Shown here one piece after another: positions 49,101 to 61,039 of a stretch of 64,000 nt of DNA. Location of the stretch: contig JAYKKI010000052.1 in assembly GCA_039881145.1 (NCBI GenBank), positions 15,012,001 through 15,076,000 of the forward strand. The letters are read 5' to 3'. The stretch comes from Druceiella hillmani (Eukaryota > Arthropoda > Insecta > Lepidoptera > Hepialidae). The notes under the pieces were generated by a model. The model had not been told where the DNA came from. It saw nothing but the letters and a program-made list of their open reading frames with translations, and ran no database searches. Both the position numbers and the translations under genes were made by a program. Position 1 is the first letter of the stretch. Every line of letters starts with the position of its first letter.

Positions 49101-49355
49101 AACACTGTCTGGCTTGTTGTAAATAAAATTATGAAATGTTTAATTTTGGCGAATACCGACGCGGTGACATTTTTATTGAACATCGGTCCCCTCGCTCTGT
49201 TATTTACAAACGTACTGTCTACTGATATAAGAACCTTAGAGGAAACATTGATGGCAGCAAAGAACATTTACAATGCTATTGGTGACAGAAATGAGAATTG
49301 TCGCTTTCTGATCTGTCAATATCAGTACAATATTTATCTTTTAAAAATAAATTGA
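49101..49355 (+). CDS. Short conserved open frame, doubtful
   Basis: The frame opens after the stop at 49098-49100 and has its first ATG at 49131; the translated part begins MKCLILANTDAVTFLLNI. The paralogue at 11705-11790 keeps this region with conservative changes only (ATG to ATT, GCG to GTG, GAC to GAA, TTG to TTT), then loses the frame through one extra base. That pattern is mildly suggestive of past coding. The first 45 residues are hydrophobic, followed by a more polar LEETLMAAKNIYNAIGDR. No donor, acceptor or family could be confirmed, and the copy in C1 is broken. It could equally be conserved non-coding DNA. Upstream AAAATATAAATA (48989) could be a TATA-like element, but such words are common here. 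Confidence 0.2.
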   Translation, partial: NTVWLVVNKIMKCLILANTDAVTFLLNIGPLALLFTNVLSTDIRTLEETLMAAKNIYNAIGDRNENCRFLICQYQYNIYLLKIN

Positions 49356-50781
49356 CAAAATTATCGAATTCGGTTTTCAATAGAGGTATAAATTCAGTTT
49401 AACATAAATGAGATATTGATTAGGTTTTTGATATGAATTAAAAATGAAGTATTGAAAAAAAAAATAATTTGCCACTCGCGATTATAAAAAACGGTTTCAA
49501 AAATAATTACTCAATAGAAATATCTCTATTAGTACATAATCTTGTTAAGACATTATACACTTAGCTTTCGCAAAAGTGTAAACTTGTATTAATGCAATAA
49601 AATAAGTTAAAAATAAGTAATTAGTTTAAATTTAAAAGACAACATTTTTTTAAGTAAAATGTCAAAAGTAAGCAATTATACCAATTTAAAAAAATTCCTA
49701 ATTTTAAATCTTTTTAACTAATAATTGTCACAACCAGGTCGGAGTGTTAATAATTTAAAGAAATCAAATAGGCCCAGCATAGCCAGATATGGTAATTTGT
49801 TTTTTTTTTTAGTTTATACGAGGTGGGCCGGACCGTATCGCCAATTTAATAGAATAATTAAATTACTTTACGTTTATACTTTTGTGTGTGTTTAATATGC
49901 AGTGACTCATGTTAAATTCATTGTGAAATAAAAAGTTAGGAACGAAGAAATTCTAACACATTTCTCTTGTATATTTTTTTTAAATCGGTTTTCTTATAAT
50001 AAACAATCAAAAGCCAGAAGTTTTTTTTAAATATGTCGTTTTTAATATATATTCTTTCGTATCATTTCAAAAAAATTGTGAAAATTTAATTATTGTTAAT
50101 TGTATTTGCCCCAACATTTAATTATTGGCCAAGTATGAAAAGGTGAAAATGAAAAATTTTTTTTATTTTTTTTACAGTATTAATTATGAAACAGAAGCTT
50201 AATGGCTAAGCCAATGAGCTTACAAAAGCTTACTGGCTAGCCTATAACTAATGTCTCTATAAACAACTTGAAGAAATCAAATGCTGAAAGAAAATTAATA
50301 AAGGGTACAATATTGTCAAGATAAAAAATATTTAAAGAATATTAAAAATGGATTTACACTAAAAGGGATTAAATGCACTTTAAAGTACACACTTCGATGT
50401 ATATGACTTATATAATCCTACTAAAAATTGTCTGTTCATTTCTTTTAGGCTGAAATTGCCCAATGGATTTTAATGAATAATTAATTAAACATCTAGACCT
50501 ATATGTAATATGCATATAGGTTTAGTTAATATAAATACTCAGTCAGTGAAATATAAATACTAAAAAAGTTATTATTGCAACCAATAAACTGAATGCACTG
50601 CCATAAATATAGGATAAATTCGCAACCACATACACCTATCGCCAATAGGTAACACACGAAAGGAATTTTAATGATACATAAAAATATTGAATATATTTGG
50701 CGTTAAGTTTGTAGAAATGCATTATTCACAATTAAATGAAACTACGTGATGTAGTATTATTTCTACTTTCTTTAAGTTCTT

Positions 50782-50826
50782 TACCACGACCTAGGTTTCG
50801 TTGTATTACAACATCTTCAGGTGGGT
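50782..50826 (-). ncRNA. Hammerhead-ribozyme-like motif (most intact copy)
   Basis: Minus strand: CCCAC (50825-50821), CTGAAGA (50820-50814), one unpaired T, GTTG/CAAC stem II with TAATA between, GAAA, ACCTAGGT, C opposite position 50788, then GTGG (50787-50784) pairing fully with CCAC. All three stems and every core base are present. Confidence 0.7.
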
Positions 50827-50843
50827 TATTATCAAAGATCTTT

Positions 50844-50888
50844 GCCCACCTGAAGATGTTGTAATATAACGAAACCTAGATCGTGGTA
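50844..50888 (+). ncRNA. Hammerhead-ribozyme-like motif
   Basis: CCCAC (50845-50849), CTGAAGA (50850-50856), stem II GTTG/TAAC with one G-T pair, GAAA (50871-50874), ACCTAGAT with one mismatch in stem III, C at 50882, GTGG (50883-50886). Slightly degraded relative to the opposite arm. Confidence 0.6.
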
Positions 50889-52970
50889 AAGTACTTAAAG
50901 ATAGTAGAAATAATGCTGCATCACGTAGTTTCATTTAATTGTGTACAAAAATATTCTTAATACTATAAGCTTATGATTTATAGTTCAGTAGTTATGAAGA
51001 TAATAATTTATCCTTGGATATTCTAGTAGATAGAGTATTCGCGTATATTCGACAAAAAAATTCTGGTGTATGGGGTATTTGCGCATATTCGTGAGGTGCA
51101 GAAGGGAGAGGATCTGCTTAAACACCACATGGGCAAAACCGCGGGCAAAAACTAGTAAGAGATGAAAATTGGTAATATAAAAAAGTTATATTACAGATCA
51201 ATACTCCATTATTTGAATGAACTGTTTTTGATGAAATGACTTTTAGATGTCTGATGGGAAAATAATGCATTTCGGTTATGATTTCTAATAGCATTACCCA
51301 CTATTTTCATTTTTGCATTTTCAACGGTGCAAACACACAGACTTTCGAGGATTTATAGAAATTATTTTTTTGAGAATCCCTCGATATTTGGACACCTTTT
51401 TTACCATCTTATTCTTATAAAATTTTTACTGGTTACAATGTATAGCGTACATCTAAAGAAATAAATCCAATAAAATTCCTTCATATAATTTATTTAATTA
51501 TTAATTTTCTACTATAATATCAAATACTTGACTGATCAATAAGGGTACAAAACTATATCCTGACGTAATCAAGACGGACACGCCATCGACTAAATATCTA
51601 TTGTCTCCATTAGTTTGTATTCATCAGTTTTGTTTCGTATGTTCTATCCTTTTCTCCTTTAGTGCCTTTTCTCTCGTGGTATTCAGATTATCGAATGTCG
51701 GTTAGAGCCCCTCCCATTTTTTGCAGAACTGACTTTTTAGGACGTGTGGTCCGTACTTCAAGTTGAAAAACGGAGTCTTTTCCGTACTTTTCTTAGATGT
51801 AACGTATTTAATGTACAAAACTTCAAATTTAGCTTAGTAATAAAATAAATTAATCTGAATATATTTCAATAGTTAATACTCTAAAATACTTACAAAGAAA
51901 TTTTGGAATGGGCAAATAAAGCAATGTCATATTCAGAATTTTAAAATATGCTGTTCACGTATCTCCAAAACTGCTAGACAAAATTTAAAAGGAAACAACG
52001 TTACCAGAAATTTATCAGAAAGGAAAGAAAATGTATTTAATATAATAATCTTCGAAGAATTTATGATAAAAATGATATGCACTCTTAAATTTTTATATGT
52101 CCATAAGTGTGTACAAAACTCTCGCAGTCCAATTGCTATTCATACATTCAGGTTTTATTTGTATGTTTAAATGGCTTATGGCTTATGGTTTTGTGGCTTG
52201 GAGGAAATGCCATATTTTATAACGGTAACGGAAAACGAAAAATTTAGCTGAAAAGGATGCTTACATTTTTTGCTTAATCGATCATTTCTCAACTTTTTTG
52301 CCATAAAATTTTGCAGGTATAAATATTTGATTAATCGAAAGACAGACATGGAAAAAAATTGCTAAAAATAATTACTAAGTGTTTTTCGTTAAAAGTTGAG
52401 GTGAAATATTTTCCACTTACTCGGTTCAGGCGCCGTTTGATAAGTCTTTAAAAATAAACTAAATTGTGTCAGATAATTTTTTTAAATTTAATTCTATACT
52501 TTGTAAAAATATAACACTCCCAAGTTAGTTCCAGTATTACCCCACTCAATTTTTTCAACAGAAAACCTAAAAATACTGATAATAGAGGTTTAAAAAATAG
52601 TATCTTGGAGAGTAATATCAATGAACATTTAAACGTTTGAGTTATGTGCGCTAATTCAGTCTAAAATTTAATCTCCGGTAGTAGTAATCCGGTAGATTTA
52701 AAAAAGAATTAAACATTCTTTGTAAGTAATATTTTCCGTAAAATAATTAAATAACACAAGTTAATAAAGAAAGAAAACAGAATATGGAAACGCTGCTGGA
52801 AACATTAATTGCTGTAAAACCTTAATATTCACTAGACACCTACATAAAAAGATACTTTGTCTTTAAACCTTACTATCACGTCATATAAAAAAACCCTTCG
52901 TAATTCAAGCCCTCTTACTATTCAATTCGTTGCTATTAAGTCTCTTATTATTCTAAACCCGTACGAAATT

Positions 52971-53060
52971 TTCATTTTAGAGTGATAATATACATAAATA
53001 TACATTTTAGAGCGATAATATACATAAATATACATTTTAGAGTGATAATATACATAAATA
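52971..53060 (+). repeat. 30-bp tandem repeat, 3 units
   Basis: CATTTTAGAG(T/C)GATAATATA-type units start at 52971, 53001 and 53031, with a T/C/T alternation. It produces a repetitive minus-strand frame (52922-53113) that is not a gene. Confidence 0.95.
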
Positions 53061-53790
53061 AACATCATAAATTTACTTTGCTTTCGCAAACAGAGCGTAT
53101 TCAATAAAAACACCTGTTAAACAAATACGCGGACACCGGGCATACTTTCCATATTCTACCAAATGCGGAAAGCGAAATTACAAAATAAACGTCCGATGCC
53201 CATAATTAGACGCACGCCCACTCTGCCTCTGGAACCAAATAGCGATACACATTTATTTATAATCCCTTTTCAATCTTGCAGACTACTCTTTCGGCAAGAC
53301 CAAACTGGCTATACTGATTTAGATAAATAATATATTTAGGTTAAGTCAATTATCGGCAAGCATATGTTCCGAATAGACTTAAGTATACAACTGAAACTCA
53401 GTTAATAAAATTAATCCCCATGTGTTTGCTTTGGTTAAGTCTTTTATTTTCAAGTCAAAGGCGACATTGTATGTTATTAAAGTATTGAGAATAAACGAAG
53501 TAACTAAAACAATACATTTAAATAAAATATATTTTAGATGAAGTTATAATACAATGTATTTTTTCCACAAATGAAACCGGGGAAAATAAACCTGATGTTA
53601 CAGTAATAGAATATAATTTAAAAAGTGAATTTTTTTTAAATGTATAAAATCAACAATTAAGCAGTTGACAATCAGGAAAGAATAAAAAATAAAACAAAAC
53701 AGTTGGTCCTAATCCGAAATAAGCTGTTTTCATGATGCGTATATTCGTTCAAAATTGTGAAAAAATTAATATATTACAATCTATTACAAT

Positions 53791-53807
53791 ACACACACAC
53801 ATATACT

Positions 53808-53841
<34 letters not shown>

Positions 53842-53846
53842 TATAT
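53791..53846. repeat. (CA)n and (TA)n microsatellite
   Basis: Five CA pairs, then TA with one TG. Paralogous in position to 16760-16830. Confidence 0.95.
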
Positions 53847-54057
53847 GTCTCGAAATGAACGTCTTTTTCGCCCTTTACAAAATTTACGTAGTTTTTCACC
53901 GATGATGACCTATGAGTTTGTAAGATGTACAGAGGAGAAACAAGACAAAATCTAGACTTTGTTTCATTTTGCCAATTCAAATATTTCCATAGAAATATAA
54001 TTTATAATCTATTATAGAAAGTAAACACCGTTTTCAAAAAAACATAAGATTTCTCAT

Positions 54058-54330
54058 CTTTAACCTACTTCAAAAAAAAATAAAGTCGAATTGAAACCAG
54101 GTTTTTACAACTTTATTTTTTTTAAATATATAACCTTGTATCTCCAGCATTTCTCAAACCATTTAAATGACTATTATTTTTATTCGGAAGGGCGTCCTTC
54201 AAATATGGCCCCAGGCAAATTTCATAAGAACCTGACTACGGAAATTGAAGATATACCATAGAATTCCCCAAAAACTCAAAATAACACAATGTAACTTTGC
54301 TTCCACTTGCAAAAAATTACTTAAAAATAG
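54058..54330 (+). mobile_element. Worn copy of the 'AACCGACTTCAAA' repeat
   Basis: AACCTACTTCAAAAAAAAAT, then CTCCAGCATTTCTCAAACCA, ATTCGGAAGGGCGTCCTTC and GGAAATTGAAGATATACC, in the same order as at 17041-17310. Duplicated together with block C. Confidence 0.6.
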
Positions 54331-54339
54331 TATTATCAG

Positions 54340-55560
54340 AGAAACTTGTTCTTTTTTTTCTATTTTTTCACATGGTAAATTTTAGAAAAATATAAACTAA
54401 TCTATTTATTATTATCTGAGGGTGTTCTGACTTCAATAAGTGAAGATTCTAATATGTCTAGTATTAGAATCTTTATAAATGAATTGTTTATAAATGAATC
54501 CTTTTTGACTATGCTTAGTTTTGTTATTTTAAATATTTTTGACTGTGTTAGGCATTATTTTCATTATTCAATTTGAAACTACATTTAGTTAAATAAACTT
54601 AAAATAGTTCATTACGTAAATAAGTATGTTATAGTTAGCACAATTATTTGGATAATTTTTTTTCTCTCCGAATAATAAACAATTATTATAATTAAATCTA
54701 CTTGAATATTTGAAATATCCACATTAATATAATCAAAATCTTCAAAAACTACTTTGAGATTAGCAATTTTAAGTAACAGTAAAAATAAATTTAAAATAAT
54801 GTCAATCGAAATTTGGACATGATCTAATAAAACAAAAGAACTTGGTCGATCAAACTTTTCACTAATTAATCCTCCTCACATTTTATTCTCGAAATAATAA
54901 AATATTTTACATATTAATTAATGAAATAATGTAACTTTTTTTTGTTCATGAGTTTCGTGAATCTGGTTAACACACATAAAAGATGTTATTTTATTTACAA
55001 CATAAACAACATTTTGGTAGCGGCTTCGATAGCTTAGATTTTCTAATTAAAGCTATATAGTTTAGCTTTGTTTAAATCACTATATTGTTATACTTCTCTG
55101 TGAATAATATTAAACGTTCTGCCGTGCTTGGCAAAAATATGTAAATTTTCAGCTCTCGAAATAATCCATACATTGACGTCGTGTAGAACTAAACTTTTAT
55201 TATGGCATAAAAACACCGAGTTGCATACCACAGCTGTTGCTATTTCTGGAGTTTAAAATAGTATATTATCCATTCAAAAAAATGTTAATCAGAATTGTTA
55301 ATTGTAATAAAATATCTAAAAATAGAGCCGGCCGTTCTGAGTCATATACGTACAAAAACACTTTTCGTGACATTCACTTCCCCATTTTATGAGTGTTCAT
55401 GTGATCGTTACCAATTACTTCATATCGTATAGACATGTAGTTAGGGCTCTAAAAGTAGTCCTGGAAAATTGAGCAATTTATTCCAATATCGTTACGGCCA
55501 TCTCTTTTTAAAACAGGAAATTTCGTGGACTCGCCATCGCTTTCATCGTGTTTATTTTAT
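54340..55560. other. No recognisable gene
   Basis: AT-rich, with no paralogue found here and no long open frame. A somewhat GC-richer part lies at 55010-55260. Confidence 0.5.
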
Positions 55561-55574
55561 ATGAATACAAACTT

Positions 55575-56730
55575 TTCGCCCACGGCTTTGCTCGCATAGA
55601 TTGATTCAGTGGAATTTATAATCAACTTCAAAAAATGTGATCCATCGACCCAAATGTATTTAATATTATTAAATATGTTTTTATTTTAAGACTTCTAAAT
55701 AAATACAAACAAATGCAAATCTTTCACAAAGTGTATGTATATTTTACTATACAATATATTTGTCCACGTATATCTCATAAACTGCTAGTCAGATTGCAAT
55801 GATCCTATTTTTACTGGCTTAAGTATCTCTCAACTTAGTAAATAGTGAAAATTCATCAAAATCGTTTTAGGTAAAATTTTCACTTTTTCATCTTCTTATA
55901 GATGGAATCCCAAAAAAGATTGAAGAGCATTAATATCAAGTTTTACGTAAAAATTTACAATAGAAATATTTTTTCTATCCAAACTTAGCCGCCACTTTTC
56001 ACCGCCTTAGGCGATGAATATCCAAAAATGCTTCAATGTTTTTAGTTTTAAATAAAAATTGCTATTTTTTTTCCATTTATTTTTGCCACGTCCTTACTCC
56101 TCTTTAGGGGTTGAATCTTGGAAAATGCTGAAATACGTGTTTCATAATTTGTATTGAAAAACATTATTATCAAAAAACAACCAAAGAAAACCAAAGAATC
56201 TGGAAAATGCTTAACTATGTGTTTAATTCTTTATGTTTCAAAGCATTAATACCAAAGTTCACGTAAAAAATTACAATGTAAATATTTTTCCTACGCAAGC
56301 TTGGTCACTACTTTTCATTTCCTTAGGTGTTTAATCTCGGAAAATTCTTAAATACGTGTTTCATTATTTATGTCGAAACGCTGTAATACCAACTTTTAAA
56401 TAAAAAATACCATAAACATATTTTTTCCCATACAAGTTCAACCACACCTTTTCAACCTCTTAGAGGCTGAAGCTCGGAAAATTCTGTAATTCAAGTTTCA
56501 ATATTCATATTGAACAGCGTTAACGCCAAGTTTGACGTACAAAATTTACAATAAAAATAGTTTTCCCATACAAACTTTTCCACCCCTGTTCACTCCCTTA
56601 AGGGATGCATTTCGATAAATCACTTCTTAGACGACGCATTCAATATATAATCAACACCCTCTCCAAATTTCTATCATTAGTGGTTTGATATGTCAATAAA
56701 TCGTGATATTTATTGACGTTTGTATATTCG
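55575..56730 (+). mobile_element. Lepidopteran-type repeat with an internal degenerate array
   Basis: It starts ACTTTTCGCCCACGGCTTTGC, resembling the 'TTTCGCxxxCGGCTTCGCTCGC' head of a common moth repeat. 55870-56640 repeats a cassette: TTTTTCxCATACAAACTT, then CACCxxTTTTCAxxxCCTTAGG, GGTTGAAT-TCGGAAAATxCT, AATACGTGTTTCATTATTTAT, and GCxTTAATACCAAGTTxxACG. The CCTTAGG-like landmark lies near 55995, 56093, 56308, 56445 and 56580; steps of 136-137 bp are the clean ones. It ends with AAATCACTTCTTAGACGACGC, which fits the usual 3' part of this repeat. No coding sequence. Confidence 0.65.
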
Positions 56731-57260
56731 GACAACTTCATTGACTTATACATGAGTCGAATTCGAATATCAATAAGGAATCGTTCCTAGACTGCATAAT
56801 TATTACATATTAAAAAAATTAAAAAAACCGTTTTCGTATCTTGTAATATTAATTAGGATTAAATTTCATCGAATTAAATTGTGATTTTAAACATAATCAT
56901 ACATTCAATGATAAATCAATCTTAGCCGGACAATAGAGCGAGTAATACGTCTATACATCTACAAAGCAAAACAAGGTTTAAACATTTGGAAACAGGCGAT
57001 AAAAATAGGAATATATAAAGAGGAAAGAGCTTTCATTCCTCTTCAAAATCCTGGTAATTATATTTTTACTTAATTTCATACTATTATTACTAGAAGGAGA
57101 GCGGCAAAAAATCATATAATATTTATCCATATTGTTATAAGAACAAAAAATTAGAGAAAATGAAAAAAATATATGCTTAAAAGTTTGGTTTAAATCATTA
57201 AATAGACAAAGGAGAAATCTCGTATTTTTTCATGAAATTCTAGTTTGTTTCTATCATAAT

Positions 57261-57596
57261 TTGTTAATGCTATTTCTAAGGAACTCTGAATTAGAAGATG
57301 AAACTAAGATATGCAGATTGTGTATCATTGTATCTTCTTTACAAAGATGTAATCAAACAAATGCGTGCAACTTACAGGCCCGTAAGAATTATAAAAGAAT
57401 GCATGCAAAATTCGAAAATAATGGAAAAGACATTCATTTTAACAAGACAGAGCGAATGGCAATGTCAGTTATCAATTTTTCTGTGATTAATTTAGGTAGT
57501 GGTTTTAATTTAGGTAGTTTAATTATATTAAAAGCCTTAAAAACATATTATGGTTTATGTGAAAAAAATACTTATTTGACTTTAACTTCTTTTTGA
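57261..57596 (+). other. 111-codon open frame, unassigned
   Basis: The open frame has ATG at 57261, and a second frame of 62 codons overlaps it from 57298. Composition is Asn/Lys/Leu-rich with four Cys near the start. No known domain, no copy elsewhere in the window, no clear splice or promoter signal. In AT-rich DNA a frame of this size can arise by chance, so I do not call a gene. Confidence 0.2.
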
Positions 57597-57609
57597 GACT
57601 TTTGTACTA

Positions 57610-58170
57610 ATAATTTGGTTTAATATATTCTATGGATGCACAAAAACAAAGTACGTTTCTGGCAGAAATTTTTTTTTCTTCATTTTAAATAAACCTATGT
57701 ACTTTAGGATTCCAATCAACAAATGACAGGTTCTTTTGTAATTTCGGAACTTAACACCGAACATTGTTCAATTTCCTCTGACTAGACTATAATTAAACAT
57801 GTTAAAATTGTATTGGACGTCTTAAAATGTCTGTGAACTATGCCAATTTTTTTTCATAAAAGTGTTAAACTTATTTTTGTTGAGTCAAGATTATCTATTA
57901 CAATTTTTTATTCTTTAACACCCTAGTTTTAGGAAGGTATAAAATTTAATGCTTCAGAAATCATTATGTGATATTACATCACAATGTGGCTTGAAGGATT
58001 ATTGTGTAATAAATTAACATGTACGTAATATTCGAATTATTTAGCAAAACCATATAAAGAAACGACTGTTGGTAGTTGCATCCCGTAATACGACTGTTTT
58101 AAATATTGTTCATAAAAAAATTTTGCCTTCACTTACTTTTGGCTTCATAGAAATTCTTATAATCTTGAGT
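57610..58170. other. No recognisable gene
   Basis: AT-rich flank of the pogo element. Nothing recognised. Confidence 0.5.
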
Positions 58171-58176
58171 AAAGTA

Positions 58177-58200
58177 GGGTAGACTGGGTACGATTGAAAC
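58177..58200 (+). repeat. Left terminal inverted repeat of the pogo-type element
   Basis: Preceded by TA at 58175. Pairs with 61012-61035. Confidence 0.9.
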
Positions 58201-58609
58201 GAAGGACGGTTGAAACAATGCGAATATCTCGCAAACCGTTGTGGTAATGGTAAGGAGTCCAAGGGAAGAATGAAGCGGGCGAGCAATCTGAACACGAATC
58301 TCTGTTTTGCATCGCTATCCGCGCGATTTAGCTCTTTTTAGAAGGCCCTATTGTCTTTTGTTAACCAAAAATAAGTATTTTTGCTCGAAGAATTTTCCAA
58401 TTATTATGGTTTCTATTTAAGTGAGAGTGTTGAGTGTGTATTTTTGATTAAAATGAAGCTTGTAGAATATGGCACTGCGACTAGTGTTTATGTATCATTG
58501 TTGTCATCATTACTATAACTGCTTTTTACCTAAAGTAGTTGGGGATCGTTGAAACATTTTTCTTGGGTACGGTTGAAACATTCTATTTATTTATTTTTTC
58601 TTGTTTTTC

Positions 58610-60446
58610 TGACGTCGAGTGCACGCATAAGAAAGACTTTGAGAGGAAAATAGACTTGTCGAAGCACAATGATGCTTATGAGGAGATGAATACAAGGGAT
58701 TCGTTGCGAAAAGCAACAGAGTATTGGAAAGCGAGATGGATCTGGCGAGAAAGACAACCAAGACATTAGATATAAAGCACACAACCGAGTTTTTAACGAG
58801 GAACAAGAGCGAGAGCTTTCAAAGTATTTGTTTCGATGTGCAGATATATATTTTGGCCTACCTAAGAAGGAGGTGAGAAAATTGACCTATGAACTTTCAG
58901 TTAAATATAATTTAATAAGACAACGAGCTAGCAGGTGTGAAATGGTTTTGCATGTTTTTGAGAAGAAACCCCAAACTGTCTCTATGCGCAGCATAAGCGA
59001 CAAGTTTCTCCAGGGCGACCAGCTTTAACAAAACTAATGTAGATTCCTTCTATGACAATTTGACCATTATCATGGACCGTCATAAGTTTGAGCCTCAAAA
59101 CATGTATAACATTGACGGAACATGAATAACTGCTATTTCAAAGCCCGACAGAGTGGTGGTTAGACGTGGTGCTCAACAAGTACGTTCAGTAACTTCAGCG
59201 GAAAGGGGTACATTAGTCACAGTTACCTTGCAGCGAATACCATCGGAAATGTATTTCCGCTATTATTTGTCTTCCTGTGAGTGCGTTACTAAGATAATTT
59301 TATTAGGGATGGGACCATAGGCTCCGCTAGAGCTGCCAACCCCTTTGGCTGGATGCAGGATGAAACCTTTATGTATTTCCTAGAATACTTTTAAAAACAT
59401 GCAAATGTGTCTCCGTCACATAACGTGTTACTTCTGCTCGATAATCATTCTCCATACGTCTATATTAACGCACTAGACTTTTACAAGAATAGTGGCATTA
59501 TCTTACTATCTTCAGCGGCTTGATCGATCTGCATATGGCCCTTTGAAGAATGCTCTGAATTTAGCCTGCGATGCATGAATGCTTAACCATCCAGGAAGGA
59601 CGATAACCATTTATGATATACCAGGGATTGTAGAGTCTGCTATGCCAATTGCTCTTATTCCCTCAAATATTCAAGCCAGCTTTCGCAAAACAGGAACTTA
59701 CGCGTATAACCGGAATTTGTTTACTGAGCTCGATTTTTCTCCTGCATTTGTTACGGATAGACCAAATTCCGAAAATACAGAAAAGGCAGCAATTGTTCCC
59801 GTACCAAATACTAGCCAACCTGAAGGCAAAACGCCACCACTATCGTCTTCTGTCTTAAATCATGGACCATCAGTAGAGATGGTCCTTCAACAAAAGGCTA
59901 TTAATAGTTCACCAGTCCCAAGAACTGAACAGGAATACAGAATTTAACGTCCGGAAACTTCTAATTACACCACCCAGATACCACAGTAGCATTAGTATTC
60001 AGGAAACTTCTCCAAAACCCAGTACAAATGCTCAAACAATTGTTTCTAGTATCCCCGCCATATTTTTACCGGAAACAATACGACCATTTCCGAAACCTCC
60101 TGTGGGGAATAGGGGGCAAAAAATCAGGAAGTTTTTAATTTATACTAATGCACCAGAGAAGGAAGAGATAAGAAAGGAGTAAGAAACAAGATTGAAATGA
60201 ACAAGTACTAAGCAAATTAAGAAGTAATTGGATGGAGGAAAAATATTAGAAATACCATAAAAAAAAAAAGAAATCTGTACAACAGGAAGTACTATCAGAA
60301 GAAAAAAAGTGTCTCGTTTGTATGTCACCATATTAAGAGAGTAGATCTAAAGAAAAGTGGATGCAATGCACCACTTGTAAACTATGAACTCACGAATAAT
60401 ACAAAGAAGTCTTAGCTATGTTTACCATAATTGCGACTCAGATTGA
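58610..60446 (+). pseudogene. Decayed pogo-type transposase with C-terminal zinc-finger relic
   Basis: In life it would have mobilised the surrounding element. Pieces in order: an N-terminal basic stretch and 'TRDSLRKATEYW' (about 58690-58730, helix-turn-helix region); EEQERELSKYLFRCADIYFG (58799-58858) and KKEVRKLTYELSVKYNL; after a gap, 'NVDSFYDNL..IMDRHKFEPQ'; NIDGT with first Asp at 59114, then a stop; KPDRVVVRRGAQQVRSVTSA; LLLDNHSPY with second Asp at 59440; LDRSAYGPLKNAL with third Asp at 59522, but the usual PPHxSHxLQP just before it is deleted; a stop; MLNHPGRTITIYDIPGIVES and FRKTGTYAYNRNLF (59579-59733), VTDRPN. A Cys-rich tail follows: CLVC at 60310, KWMQCTTCKL, then NCDSD and stop at 60446, as in insect pogo proteins with a PHD-like finger. 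At least six stops or shifts make it dead. Confidence 0.88.
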
Positions 60447-61011
60447 TCTTTATAATTGACTAATGACTGAATTGCTAATGAAAGTCAAACAGAGTTTTCA
60501 TTTCGTTTATTTTCAAATTTTTTTTGTTTAGTTTGTTATATTTAAAAACAAACAGTTGATTTTTGTTTGGTTGTTTGTTAATTTACGTAAATTATATATC
60601 AATGTTAAGTAATCTATAGTTACAGATGCCTCATAATCTAAAAATGTTAAGGGCTGACTAAAAATATCTTTATAAGTATTTAAAATATTGAAGACTAATT
60701 ATTATTGTCAAATAGGTCCTCAGTTATTCTTAGAGTTAAAATAAACAATTAATAAAGCATATCATAGTATTAAATTTTTTATTATTTGCATGTGTTTCAA
60801 CTGATCCCAATCACAGTTTCAACTGCCCCTAATATAGGGACGGTTGAAACAAATCGGATTTTTTAAAAATTTGATCTACTGTTAAAAATAACACACCCGG
60901 AACTAAAATCTTATTACCCATTGGTAAACATGCTCTTTTATTTGACATATCTTCTTCGTCGCTAGGATTATAAAAACCAAAACTATGGACGATATATAAT
61001 TATATAAAATT

Positions 61012-61035
61012 GTTTCAAACGTACCCAGACTACCC
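61012..61035 (-). repeat. Right terminal inverted repeat of the pogo-type element
   Basis: Followed by TA at 61036. Pairs with 58177-58200. Confidence 0.9.
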
Positions 61036-61039
61036 TAAT

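Larger units (their letters stand above)
50689..50946. mobile_element. Foldback element with hammerhead-like arms (copy c)
   Basis: The arms 50727-50836 and 50838-50943 are near reverse complements. The outer left segment (GAATATATTTGGCGTTAAG) matches the complement of the end of copy b at 7855. AAAAATATT occurs at 50680-50688 and 50947-50955 as a likely 9-bp target duplication. The paralogous place in C1 (13570-13620) has no such element. Both arms carry a hammerhead-like core, on opposite strands. Confidence 0.75.
43262..54300 (+). repeat. Block C, copy C2
   Basis: Parallel to C1 (9530-17300) but 3.3 kb longer because of insertions at 44860-46610, 47120-48595 and 50689-50946. Its left end follows directly on the truncated pogo-like element. 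Its right end includes the paralogue (54058-54260) of the AACCGACTTCAAA repeat. No recognised gene. Confidence 0.8.
58177..61035 (+). mobile_element. Pogo-type DNA transposon with terminal inverted repeats
   Basis: The left end GGGTAGACTGGGTACGATTG (58177) and right end CAAACGTACCCAGACTACCC (61035) are inverted copies with two differences over 20 bp. TA is present just outside each (58175-58176, 61036-61037), the usual target duplication of Tc1/mariner/pogo elements. GGTTGAAAC-type words recur inside both ends (58205, 58549, 58570; 60789 and 60817 as complements; 60841) and look like subterminal binding sites. The 2.86-kb interior carries one decayed transposase in plus orientation. Confidence 0.9.

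Noticed and set aside
58587..58806. Minus-strand frames of 65 and 71 codons
   Set aside because: They are antisense shadows of the N-terminal part of the pogo-type transposase relic.
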